Source: Panicum virgatum (lineage: Eukaryota; Streptophyta; Magnoliopsida; Poales; Poaceae). Taken from it: a stretch of 64,000 nucleotides of DNA. Every line of letters starts with the position of its first letter. Position 1 is the stretch's first letter. The notes beneath the pieces were generated by a model. That model did no database searches, was not told the origin of the DNA, and saw only the letters and a list, made by a program, of their open reading frames with translations. Below, in pieces: positions 42,210-53,459 of the stretch. The translations under genes were made by a program, and so were the position numbers. The stretch spans positions 12,717,015-12,781,014 of the forward strand of contig NC_053146.1 in assembly GCF_016808335.1 (NCBI RefSeq), read 5' to 3'.

Positions 42210-45200
42210 ATGGCGTCGACCGGAGGAGAGGAGCATCCTATGCCAACAATGGCTAGTGCTCAAGGAGTGGATGCACTGATAGCAGAGGAGGACGCTATCA
42301 GCAATAATGTGGCTTCGACTTCGAGCAACCAGCTGACTTCGGGGATGGACCCCTCTTCCCCGGCGAGCATGCATCCCCTGCTGTTGGCGGCGGCGCGCAA
42401 AGGCAACATGAGAGAGTTAAGTTATCTTCTCTACGGGGAGCAGCCAGCAGACATGATGCCTCCCGAATATTTCCTTGAGCTGCTAGCAGCATACACCTCT
42501 GGTACTAGTACTACTGTTCAAGCACCTTTTCCAGCGTCGCTTCTGCAGGGCGTCACCATGGAGGGGGACACCGCATTACATGTGGTGGCCGCCAATGGGG
42601 ACAGTGAGGACTTCGAGAATTGTGCTGACCTCATTCACGGGAAGGACACAACCTTCCTGTCTAAGCAGAATACCAAGGGTGACACGCCCTTGCATTGTGC
42701 TGTCAGGGCTGGAAATTCCCGAATGGTCTCTCATCTCGTTGATCTTGCAAAAAGAACTGAAGGTATGTTGGACCTCCTAAGAAAGGAGAACTGCAGTAAG
42801 GAGACCGTCTTGCATGAGGCTGTCCGCATTGGCGATAATCGAATCGTCAAGAATTTGTTGACGGCTGATCCAGAACTGGCTTGTTTTCCCAAGGAAGGCA
42901 CCTCAGCGCTGTACCTAGCCATTTCGTTAGAAGAGTACAACATTGTAGAGATGCTACATGACGAGAGTAAAGATAAAGTTGTTTCGTATCTTGGACCAAA
43001 TGGACAAAATGCATTGCACGCCGCTGTTCTTCGTGGATCAGGTACTTAATGCAGTCATTCATTCAATTCAATCACTCAGTTAAGAAAACTTTATTACTAT
43101 GCGCTCAGATGGGTAGGAAACAAGTTTACATGACTGCCACTTTACATGAAAACTTCCATACCATTCTACATCACAGTGATGATTGCTGACTACAACATTG
43201 TAAACTTTAATAATTATTTTATTTGTACAATTAAATGAAACCAGATGAGAACGTACGTTGTCAACTGAAAAGGACATCCGAATCAGTATGAATAGTCTAT
43301 GACCATGACTCAACTTTATCATAACATACATATAATTGTTTGACCATGTATACTACATAACATAACTACTGATTATGTATCTAGCATATATATAATATCT
43401 CCTTATATGGTCATGGCACTCCTTAACCACTTAATGTAACATCATGTCCATATATATGGTACTACTACCATTAGATCCATATATCTCACTTAACCAATAT
43501 GGATCATCATCTCATTATGATCTTATTACAGTTGGTGCTTATTTACATGCCATCACTTCACTGTATTCATGTTAGAGAATGTATTTGTTTTTAAACCATA
43601 TTAATATGTATTTTTGTTGTGAAAATATTAGTATGAAAAACAAAATCCCCTCTTAATAATCTGGGTCTTAAATTCCACCCCTATTAGTCGAACACTGTCG
43701 GTGTTTTACCGGCAAGCCCACCTAGCGCTATACCCTAAGGTGGTAGATTGTAGGTAGAGAGTCTCCGAGATCGGAAACACGATGGTGCAAGCAACACAAG
43801 GTTTAGATAGGTTCAGGGCACGAATACTGTAATATCCTACGTCCTATTGGGTGGTTTGTATTGCCTGAGAGTTGTGTGTGTTTTGGAGGGGTCCCTGTCG
43901 AGGGATAGGGTTACATGAAACCCTAGATCTATATGATCCTAGGAGTCCTTCTCGAGTACTACTAAAGTAGTTTCCTTCTATACCAACTAGTTCTAATTGT
44001 ACACGAGTACTTGACATGACGTATAGGTATATATGGGACATGTCCCATCCCATATCTCGTATAGATCCGTCACGTCTCAGTGGGGACTGTCATTGTAGAA
44101 TTACTAAGACTAGGAACTTGGTAATCTTACATCCCATGAAACTCATCCTCTCTACCATGTCAACAAATTTTCTGATGTGGCATGACATTTAATGCTCATG
44201 ACACTTCTATAACATTCTCATTGAGATTAGCCTAAATACATATCTTTTGCTAGAGTATGCCAAGCGCATCCTGGATCTTTTCTTATTCAATCTTTAGTTA
44301 GTTGTGTTCGGAGGCACTTGCTCGATCTTGACTTGATTGGTTTAACATGAAGAACACATTAATCTTGGTTCTCGACTTGATCGGTTTAACATGAAGAACA
44401 CATTAATCCTCAGTGGTTACAAGAAGGGTGCTGGAGTGGAAAAAGGACCTCGCTACAAAGGTGGATGAAAATGGCAGGACGCCTCTTCACTTCGCCGTAG
44501 GAAGAAGAAAGTGCTCTCAGCTAGTACTAAAAGCTAATACAGCCGCATTGTACCAACCGGACCACCAAGGATTATGCCCCATACACGTTGCTGCCTCTGT
44601 AGGGGCAGCAGATACCGTCGCCATGTTTGTTCAAAGGTGTCACATCAGCTCATGTCTGCTAGATGCCAGGGGGAGGACATTCCTTCATGTTGCTGTTGAG
44701 GAAGAACGTTGTTCTGTAGTCTCTTATGTTTGTGGAAAGGCGTCGCTAGCATGGATTCTGAATATGCAAGACAATGATGGGAACACCGCCCTGCACCTAG
44801 CTGTCAAGGCTATGGATCTTGGAATGGTGTGTGAACTGGTTGTGACACGGGAAGTGAACTTGAATTTGACAAACGCGAAAGGAGAGACTCCTTTGGATAC
44901 AGCTGAGTATATCATTCTTCCCCCAGTGTCGTCTGGTTGCAAGGTACTTAATATACTAGTTCTGTTTCATCTTCTTTATCGTATATGTTGATAGTGTGCA
45001 TATGTTGGATAGTATAGTTGTTGCTATATTTTTCTATAGACTTGATCAAGGTTAGCCAAGTTCAACTTAGGACAAACCTAATACGATATGTAAATAAAAA
45101 CAGAGGGATATGTAAATAAAAACAGAGGGAGTACGTAGTATACTAGTTCTGTCCCATCTTCTTTATCCACAAGCAGCTAGCGTTTAGGTCTGAGGTCAAT

Positions 45201-45984
45201 GCAGAAAATCACTGTCCTCTTCATTTTGCTTTTGCAGGACTGGGCAAAGGACATTCACCACTTGCTCAAAATTACCGGCGGCACGAGTGGTGTTTCTCGC
45301 TGGGACCATTATTTCAACAAGTATGAAAACGTCCGTGGTGGAGTAGTAGAAGAAGCAGAACTTGAAGCAGTAGTATTGAAAGATCAGTTTGAAGCCAAAC
45401 AAGCAAAAGTATTGACAGAATCGACCCAGTCTCTATTAGTTGGCTCGGTTCTAGTAGCAACTGCGACATTCGGTGCGGCATTTGCTATGCCAGGTGGTTA
45501 CAGACAAGATGATCACCCTAATGGAGGCACACCAACTCTTGCTAGGAGTGATGCGTTTGCTGGATTCATGCTAGCCGATGCAACAGCTTTCATTTTTTCC
45601 ACGCTCGCTACAGCTGGTTTCATGTACGCTGGTAATTCCAAGGTTGACCTGCCGAAACGCGAAGCATACTTCTCCGTCTCCATATTTTTCTTGCACGCTT
45701 CCATCATAATCATGGTGGCGGCCTTCTGGCTCGGTATGGAGGCGGTGCTAGAACCGGTTTCCCCAGGTGTTGTCGGTCGAATCCTCAGCATGGTTAACTA
45801 TTATGTGGGGTTCGTATATTCTGTACACTATCTCAGGAAATGGAGACTTATGGCAAAACCTGTCTGGATTAGAAAAGGGCCCGTTTCGATATTATGGAGG
45901 TTGCTATGGGTGGTTCTGCTTATCTTCTTCATTGGAAGTATTCCCAGATTATTTCAATTGCTTGGACGGTATTCACTGAAGTAG
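42210..45984 (+). CDS. Ankyrin-repeat PGG-domain membrane protein (ACD6-like), three exons
   Basis: Exons 42210-43041, 44414-44943 and 45238-45984 (2109 nt, 702 residues). All introns are GT-AG and phases match (1, then 0). The ATG at 42210 is the first in frame; M(ASTGGEEHP) starts a disordered N-terminus. About ten ankyrin repeats run from residue 54 (HPLLLAAARKGN) to about 445, e.g. GDTALHVVAANGD, GDTPLHCAVRAGN, GRTPLHFAVGRRK, GNTALHLAVKAMD. The C-terminal PGG domain (about 515-640) has AMPGGYRQD and about four membrane helices. Proteins of this class (ACD6 family) sit in the plasma membrane or endomembranes and act in defence and cell-death signalling. That role is family knowledge, not shown here. 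The frame is intact in a window otherwise full of broken genes, which argues for function. Confidence 0.9.
43680..44240. mobile_element. Repeat-derived insert in intron 1 (unclassified)
   Basis: From ACACTGTCGGTGTTTTACCGG (about 43691) the sequence looks like a known grass repeat terminus, followed by ordinary spacer-like text with no ORF. I cannot place its right end or find a target duplication. It explains much of the 1.37-kb length of intron 1. Confidence 0.35.
44328..44410. repeat. Tandem duplication just before the exon 2 acceptor
   Basis: TTGAT(T/C)GGTTTAACATGAAG, then AACACATTAATC, occurs at about 44335 and again at about 44378, about 44 bases apart. The second copy runs directly into the acceptor CCTCAG (44408-44413). 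Confidence 0.8.
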
Positions 45985-47626
45985 ACTTCCTTCACAAAAT
46001 AAAACATGTACTGAAGACCCTGCTTCAAAGTCGGAATCGCCAGAATAATAAATAAGCTGCATCACCACAGGAATGAAACAGGCGCGGTGAATGTGTGGAT
46101 GGCGGTCTTGTTGCCTCCTACGCCCTCAAGGCATCTACTATCACCAGCATGCATTATTAAGTTTCTTCCGTACAACACTGTTTTTTCTGAATTTGCATGA
46201 TTACTATAGCTATCTAGCTATTATCCTTGTTACCTTTTCAATATTGTGATCATCACTGTATTTGGCATTTTGGCTACATATTTAATGCAACTATTAAACT
46301 TTTGTTGGAATACAATATAGACACAGACATTTATGTACATGCGTGGATACTTACCTCAATCCATACACACATACACACTCTACCTGAACACTTCTAAAAG
46401 ATTGAGCTGTTGAAAGATTTTTTTTAGAATGATAAAGTCATCAGAAGCATCTCGCCCGCTATGGCGCTATCAACATGCAGCACATCTACCATTAAAAATA
46501 GTATCGTAAATTCCTTAAAATAAAGCCAAAAAAACATCTTAACATTTAATGATTTTGCTTTGTACAACACTACAAGTGCAATCCCTGCTGCTGAAGTGTT
46601 GAGTCTGAAAGTAGGTCCAGGGCATTGGCCTACAAGCGCAATCCCTTTGTGCAATTTCGAAAAAAGAAAATAAGAAGTTTAAAAGATTGAGGCATGAGCC
46701 AAAAATCAGTTCGAAGTTGAATGTGTTATACCGGAAATACAAAGTGCTAAAAAATAAGCATAGAAAATCAAGAAAACTAGCAACCGCATATGCGAGGAGT
46801 AGCTTTTTCCTATACCGCCTATCTCTGGTCTTCTTGGCAAACAAGCAAGCACCACCAGCTCCTTAATCCAAGCACCGGTAGTGTATTGATGTGAAAGCAC
46901 GCAACTCCAGATCTCCAGCTGCAGTCCGAACCCAACCTAAGCACCAGCCACACTGCTCTCTCCCTCCATGTTACGGTGGTAGTAGTACGAGGTCTACTTA
47001 ATAACAGGTTCACTACATCGACGATCAGATCGCATGGTCATGACCGCAGCCAAGGACCAGAATTTCACAATCAATCTGAGTACCGAACCGAGCCAGTACA
47101 GGCAATGGAGCCGGACCAAATTGCAAGCATGGTGCCACCCGCAAACCTACGGTCCTACGCAGCAGCAGTCACTCCTCTGGCAACAGTGTCTGACGTAGGA
47201 AGTTGTGCAGAAAAGTTACAGACGTGTTGACGTGTTGTGTACTTGTGTGTCGTATTTGCCCTTTGCCTCTGCTCACGGTTTTTTTTTTTTTTTGCCCGGC
47301 TTAACTGAGCATGCAGATGCAGGGTGTGCTTCCGCTCATTGAGCCCGGGCAGATGATGGCCAAGATGACCATTAGACCAGGACTAGAGGAAAATTCTGGT
47401 CACCCTTGGTTTCAATCCTTCTCTGCAACACTTTGACAGGCTCTTGAATTGGATTAGTAACTAATTATCGTCCCGAGCCATTCGAATTATGGTATTTGTG
47501 GGATCAGTTGGAACACTACATGCTTGGATGCTCTGTAACTGCCCCGATATTTACCAAAGGTTGCGTGCAATGGTTTTACATGTATGCACACAACGCACAC
47601 TCTTTCATGTATACTTGGAACATTTG
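45985..47626. other. Intergenic DNA downstream of the ankyrin gene
   Basis: AATAAA-like signals (AAATAAAACATG at 45997, AATAATAAATAA at about 46045) may serve the ankyrin gene. The remaining 1.5 kb has no convincing gene. A short frame at 46976-47230 is open but resembles nothing I know. There is a poly(T) run at 47279-47294. Confidence 0.55.
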
Positions 47627-48646
47627 CCGTGTGTTTGGTTGGAGGGTTGGGGCGAACCCGGATGGGTCGGACCCGTTTTTTGGCTGTTTGGTTGAGGGTT
47701 GAGTCGAACCCCTAGGGAATATACCCCTAATATGCGGGTTGCCTCCGTCCGCCATATTTCGAGGGACGGAGCGGCTCCCATGGTTTCGTCACGCTGCGTC
47801 ATTTCCGTCTCTTCGCGAACGCAATGCGGACTCCGGCGATTCCGTCTCCTCTGCTTGCGGCGGCGGTGAGGCGGAGCAGGGTGGCGGAGAGGGGCAGGGC
47901 GGCGGCGGCGGCTCGCGCCCAGGGCCTCTCCGGCGGCGGAGCTCGCGCCGGCTGCAGCACACCCCCGCGGCAGAGCTCGCCCGCGGCGGATCTCGCCCCA
48001 GGGCGGAGCTCCGAGTGGAACTCGCGCCAGCTGCAGCTCCAGGGCGCCGGAACGGGCGGATGTCACGGCTGGAAGGGAGGAGCCGCTCCAGGGTGGAGCT
48101 CGTGGCCGGCGGAGCTCGCGGACGGGAGGATCTCGCGGCCGGCAGAGCCCCGCGTCCGCCCGCCATGGCGCCGCCGTGGAGGAAGGAGGGCCGCGAACGC
48201 CGCGTCCGCCCGACATGGCCCCGCGACGGCGCCTCTCTACTCCTGCTGTTGCTCGCCGGCTGCAGATCTCGCCCAGTCGGAGGTCGCGCCGGCGGCGGAG
48301 CCCGCCCAGGCCGAGCGCGCGCAGGCGGCGGAGCGCCGCGTCCACCCGCATCCGCCCGCGTTTGCCTGAGGATAAGATCGAAAAAAATAAAAAAGAGGGA
48401 AGGGTGGGAAAGAAAAGGGAAGGATGAGAGTTTGACAGGTAGGGTCCATTGGTGACAGATAGGACCCCCACTACCGGTGTTATTTTGCCATCCATCTCAG
48501 ATTTTCAATTCCTTCATCCAAACAGAAGTTGGAGCAAACCCATCCCCAACCCAAAAATATAAACCAAACATAAGAAGAGTTGGAGCCGTCCCAAGAACGA
48601 GGGTCGGAGCCACTCAAACCCACCCATCCTGCAACCAAACACACGG
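47627..48646. mobile_element. PIF/Harbinger-like TIR element with GC-rich interior
   Basis: Terminal inverted repeat CCGTGTGTTTGGTTG (47627) and CAACCAAACACACGG (to 48646) is flanked by TTG on both sides, a 3-bp duplication. Subterminal TTTGGTTG/CAACCAAAC variants recur inside. The central 47850-48360 is extremely GC-rich, made of irregular GGCGGAGCTCGCG-type words. It is open in several frames on both strands. No transposase is present, so it is non-autonomous. The GC-rich core could be captured genic DNA or amplified simple sequence. Confidence 0.75.
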
Positions 48647-48904
48647 TTGGTTCGCTTTGCACATCCTGTCATGACAACATCAACAATAGAAATCAACGTG
48701 CTAGTGTGGTCTCGACAATTTGCAAGTATGAGATTTGGTACCCATACTCTTAGTTTTGCCCACGCGTCGCTCGAGCTGGGCGACTCGAGCAGCTCCACCT
48801 ACCCCCACCGCTAGCCCCACCGGCCTCTCTCCCTACCTCCGCCACCACTAGAGTTGCCCATCGAAAGCCCGGCGAGCAGCAAGGAAGGCGGCGACGGGTC
48901 ATCC
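48647..48904. other. Intergenic flank of element 5
   Basis: Contains the sequence interrupted by element 5. No gene recognised. Confidence 0.5.
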
Positions 48905-49401
48905 TGTTGGTAGCCAAAATTGGCAAAGTGCGCGGCCGACCGGTCAGACCGGTCTGGCTCTGTGTAATCCTAGTCTGGTTAGATTTCCTTTGTAAGTGTC
49001 CATTTGTAATCCGATTTGGAAGGGGTACGTCCTCCCCGGCCTATAAATATAAAGGCCACAGCCTATTGAGGTCTTTCTACACAATCGAATCAAACAATTT
49101 ACAATTTTCTATTTTTCTCCAAACCCTACCTTTTCCAATCTCGTGTTGTTCTTTGCTCGTCTCGACGGCATTCAAGGGCATCTTGGGTGGCCTGCCGACT
49201 CCAAGACAACCCTAGATCCGCGAGCTCCGACGGGGTCCCTCCCGAGCTCACGGTTTTAGGTTTTTGCGAAGCTGTCTGCGCCCGACCCGTCTGACCGGTT
49301 GGTGCGACCGGTCTGACCAGTCGCCAGGGATCTTCGTCAGGTTCTGATCGTTGCGATCCGCGCATTCTAGCGCTTGTGTGTTGACCAATCCTGCGTCAAC
49401 A
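48905..49401 (+). repeat. 5' LTR of element 5
   Basis: TGTTGGTAGCCAAAATTGGC to CCTGCGTCAACA, 497 bp. TATA box 49042-49049. GACCGGTCAGACCGGTC lies near 48938, and further motifs lie near 49290-49320. Confidence 0.95.
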
Positions 49402-49408
49402 TACTTTT

Positions 49409-49426
49409 TGGCGACTCCGCTGGGGA
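49409..49426 (+). promoter_or_regulatory. Primer-binding site of element 5
   Basis: TGGCGACTCCGCTGGGGA begins eight bases after the LTR. It has the same sequence as in element 4 over 16 bases. Confidence 0.78.
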
Positions 49427-49449
49427 AAGATCTGAATTCATCGGACGCA

Positions 49450-52225
49450 ATGGCCGGTGAAAAGATTAACCCTACTAAGGTAGATACCACTCTTCTTGAT
49501 ATCAAGTATGAAGACATACCTGAGGAGAGCCGCAAGCGATTCGAGGCTGCACTCCAGAAGGAGCAGGAGGAGGCCAAGAAAAAACTGCTTGCATGCTTTG
49601 GGAAAGACTCGGCAAGGCGTGTTCGAGAAGGATAAGTTCGTCATGCCCACATTCACGCCGCCACTGCCGAACCCATCTACTACGGCTACAGCAGCTGCTT
49701 CATCTGCTTCCACTCTAAGCGATATAAGTTTTACATTCAATTCTATTAAGCAGTTTGCTGAGGGATTTTTGAGTAGATTCGAATAGTCGCAAAAGCTTAC
49801 ACAAGATCTACTTATCGACTTGAATCTACAAAATAGGGGTAAGAAGCCTATTAATGATTATTCTAATTTTACCCCAAATTCTAGTCTTTCGGCTGCACCA
49901 TCAGAGAATTATTAATATGGTATGCCACCGAATTTCTTCGTGGGACAGACACCCCCGCCAGGCATAGTTCGGCCGTCCAGGGCCGAACCGGTCAGACTGG
50001 TCGCTCAGACCGGTGCCATGATGCTCAGTTCTGCGTCACAGCCACAGCTCGCGCCTTTTCCTACTTCGGCTGACCCTAGCCTGGAATAAGAATTGGCGGA
50101 ATTTGTGCCACCGTATACTACAAAGTCATACGGTGAACCCCCTTTTCCTCCACAATTGCCCAAGGATGTTTGGAATGATTGGTTTAAGGCCAATCCACAA
50201 TATGCCGCACAAACAATGTCCACTACTGATCCTGCGATACATTATTTTGGCCAAACATCCACTGGCAACTATGAGGCCGATCTTCTTAGGATGAGAGAAG
50301 ATCTGGCCAGCATGTTCAAGTCTAAACTTGGTTTAGACGTGGGGAGGAGTCGGCTTTATCAAAGATCGTATGTTGATGCTTTCGATTTGATTCCTTACCC
50401 CGCTGGTTGGCGTGTTCCCGATTTTGTCAAATTTAGTGGTGATGATAACCGGTCCACTTGGGAGCATATCAGCCAATATATCGCTCAACTTGGGAAAGCT
50501 GGTTCTAGCAAGTCTATCCGCGTTTGTATGTTTTCTTTATCTTTGACTAGAACGGCTTTCTCTTGGTTTTCGTCGTTAGCCCCGAACTAGATTCGTTCTT
50601 GGGATGAATTAGAACAAAAGTTTCATGATCACTTTTATAGTGGGGATAACGAAACTAAGTTGATGGATTTGATATCGGTTAGACAGGGTAGAGATGAATC
50701 TATCCACGAGTACTTTAAAAGGTTTAAAGATATCAAAAACCGATGCTTTAATTTGTCACTTTCTGAAAAGGATTTGGTCGATTTGGCTCTTGCGGGTTGA
50801 CATTCTAGTTATAGAGAAAAGCTTGATGGTTCGAGTTTTTATTCTATAAATTAGCTTCAGGTAAGAGCCTTAGGCCAAGAGGCAAAATTTAAAAAAGAAA
50901 AGGATACCTACAAGTTCCATCGTTCAAACACTCATATTGTTGAATATGATTCCGATTCATCGGACGATGAGGATAAAGAGGTATATGCTACTGAGTTTGT
51001 TTGGCCCGCCTTGGCCAAACCATCTACTTGTACATCTCTTAAGCCGACTCAAAGGAATCAGCAAGAGGAGATGAAATTCACTTTTGATGTGTCCAAGTGC
51101 GATCGTATTTTTGATGAGTTATTATGACTTGGGCATTTAAAGATTACTCACGTTATACCACCGCTTGAGGAGCTAAAGCGACGCGCATATTGCAAATTTC
51201 ACAATTCTTGATCTCCTGCAACTAGTGATTGTAATGTGTTTCGTCGACAGGTACAATCGGCCATAAATGATGGACGATTGGCCTTTCCAGAGATGAAGAT
51301 TGGCAAAGCTCCATTCCCCGTTCACACCATTGATCTAAACAATGAAAAGGTGCTGATTCGGCCAGATCAAGCCGAAAGGGCAAAGAGCAAGAATGTGATC
51401 ATTGGTGATGATAGGCCGTTGACTGTTGAAAATAAGATTCTGGCCAGGGTGGTGATTCAGGAGAAAACTTCTAATGGGAAGAAGAATATGAGGATCATAC
51501 TTAAGCCTCGCACACTTGGGGGCCAAGGAGATTCTTCTTCAGGCGACCGGTCTGCTGCTCAGCCGAGACCGGTCAGACCAGTTTCTCCGACCGGTCCGAC
51601 CGGTCAGACCGGTCCTGGCGGCCCGTTAGACCGCCTTGGCGGTCAGCCCTGGACATTTAAGCCTAAGCGTCCGGAAGTGGGTACGTGGAAGACTAATCAG
51701 CCAAAGGTGCAAGGCAAGCTCTCAAATCAGAAGCCTACCTTTGGCCAACTGCTGAACAAGTACTCAAAGGCCGTTCGAAATAATCGGCCCCTAAAAAAGA
51801 GACCGAGGTCACCTCCGCGTTAAGGCACACCTTCATCTCCTAGGGGAGAATCAAGCAAGCACAGGGGTGATGTGGTTACTTTGTTCCCTCCACAACAGAT
51901 GCAGCCGATGTATACTACTATGCCATGGGCTCCACCAGCGTCGGATTCTCAGTTTCCCGCATGAGAGAATGGGGGATTTTGGATGCAATGCTATCCTATG
52001 CCGTACCCACCACACTTTCAGGGGGAGGGAAGCTCCAGAGGACCTGTGTTTGACAGGTTGAAGCAGCCGGTTCACGACCGATTGGGACAGAACACCGGAC
52101 CGGTCAGACCGGTCTCAGCAGAGACCGGCCCAAGTTTGTCCTGTGCGCCAAGAGTACCGCGTCAAGGAAAAGAAGAACGAACCGCAGCCAATGCAAGTCG
52201 ATTCTGCGAAAGCTCCAACTGTTGA
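49450..52225 (+). pseudogene. gag: Element 5 gag
   Basis: Starts at ATG 49450 (MAGEKINPTKVDTT) with a helical N-terminus (EESRKRFEAALQKEQEEAKK). A frameshift follows at about 49635. The Gag core is at about 50360-50780 (VPDFVKFSGDDNRSTWEHI, FSLSLTRTAFSWFSS, WDELEQKFHDHFYSG, KRFKDIKNRC). The knuckle-like CKFHNS-stop-SPATSDC is at about 51190. A long basic linker holds the first ACCGGTC cluster (51543-51640), followed by FGQLLNKYSKAVRNN. At least six stops (about 49786, 50588, 50799, 50852, 51125, 51210) are present. The frame passes into the Gag-Pro part after a shift near 52150. Confidence 0.85.
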
Positions 52226-53459
52226 CATTGTGCAAGTTGAGGATGGCAAGAGCAAGATCCAAGATGCACAACAGGGGTTGATGATCGTTGAGAAATCGGT
52301 CGATGTTTCTCAGAAACTTGTGTTGGCTAATGATCATGAGGCCAACAGCAGTAATCTCAAGGACCAAGACAAGGAAAAGTACTTCCAGCCTAGGTGGTGC
52401 CCATCAGGGTTGACGCACACTCAGAAAAGGAGGTTGCAGCACCGTCGCCGCCAAGAACAAAAGGTACAAGAGGCGGAGAAGTTGTGGGATGAGCAGTTCG
52501 AGAAGTATAGACCAAGAATCCCTCAAGGTAAGGTGTGGAAGGTCAAGTCAGCTGACCAGCCCACAGGACCGGTCAGATCGCTCCAACCGACTGGTCTGAC
52601 CAGTGTACCGGACCGGTCTGACCGCTCAGAGCAACCGGTGAGACCGGTCGACCCTGAGCCTGAGCAGAAGGCTAAAGAAAATGTTCTCGCTTCGGTTTCA
52701 AGTGCAACAGAGGTTCCAGCAGCTCCTTCAGTACCAAAAGATGAAGAGCTGGTGGATTATGAACCTTCTCCGGAACACTCAAACATGGAGATCAATGTTG
52801 TGCGTTTTTCTGATGACTACGGGGCGATTCCAGAGGAGGAGGCTGGTCATCTAGACTTTGGGCCACGCGAAGCTATTTTTCAGAAGCCCAAAGATTTGGA
52901 TAATTACTTGAAGGCTCTCTACTTGAGGAGGCATATCAACGGGAAGCTAGTTTCTCATATGCTTGTGGACAATGGGGCAATTGTGAACTTGATGCTCTAT
53001 TCACTTTACAAGAAGCTTGGCGGGACGGACGAAGAGCTAATCAAGATGAACATGACGGTCAGCAGCGTTGGAGGAGGTGATCCCATTGGTGCCAAGGGGG
53101 TTGCTTCAATGGAGTTGACCGTTGGAAGCAAGACGGTTGCAACGGCATTCTTCGTCTGCGAGGTGCAAGGTAACTTCAATCTCATACTTGGACGTGATTG
53201 GATTCATGCCAATCAATGTGTGCCATCTTCCTTGCACCAATTTTTTATTCAGTGGGTCGGCGATGAAGTTGAGGTTGTGCATGGTGATACCTCTTCTTTC
53301 ATCGGTACCGCCAATTCCGAGCTCATTGGTGCGCATGATCACATCATGTGCTTATTGGAACTGGACTTGACCGATTATGACTTGATCAGTTGCACCAAAG
53401 AGGGTCTTGTGTCTACTATCTTAAAACCGATGGAGAATCGGCTACATTTACTTCTATGA
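52143..53459 (+). CDS. pro: Element 5 gag-pro junction and aspartic protease (438-codon open frame)
   Basis: An open frame. After a variable linker it has the box RWCPSGLTHTQKRRLQ (about 52392), two linkers encoded by ACCGGTC repeats (52557-52660), an acidic segment and the retropepsin domain. The domain has active site LVDNGAIVNLM (about 52965-52995; relatives have VDGGA) and the second motif ILGRDWIH (about 53185-53208). The region is free of stops although flanking gag and RT are damaged. It would be translated only as part of a Gag-Pro(-Pol) precursor. Confidence 0.75.
   Translation: MRQEYRVKEKKNEPQPMQVDSAKAPTVDIVQVEDGKSKIQDAQQGLMIVEKSVDVSQKLVLANDHEANSSNLKDQDKEKYFQPRWCPSGLTHTQKRRLQHRRRQEQKVQEAEKLWDEQFEKYRPRIPQGKVWKVKSADQPTGPVRSLQPTGLTSVPDRSDRSEQPVRPVDPEPEQKAKENVLASVSSATEVPAAPSVPKDEELVDYEPSPEHSNMEINVVRFSDDYGAIPEEEAGHLDFGPREAIFQKPKDLDNYLKALYLRRHINGKLVSHMLVDNGAIVNLMLYSLYKKLGGTDEELIKMNMTVSSVGGGDPIGAKGVASMELTVGSKTVATAFFVCEVQGNFNLILGRDWIHANQCVPSSLHQFFIQWVGDEVEVVHGDTSSFIGTANSELIGAHDHIMCLLELDLTDYDLISCTKEGLVSTILKPMENRLHLLL

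Noticed and set aside
46976..47230. Start of a second ankyrin gene
   Set aside because: The 84-codon frame lacks ankyrin or PGG motifs, and no continuation was found downstream.
47605..48495. Long open frames of 238 (plus) and 296 (minus) codons as host genes
   Set aside because: Both are products of extreme GC bias inside a TIR element. They are low-complexity and resemble no family.
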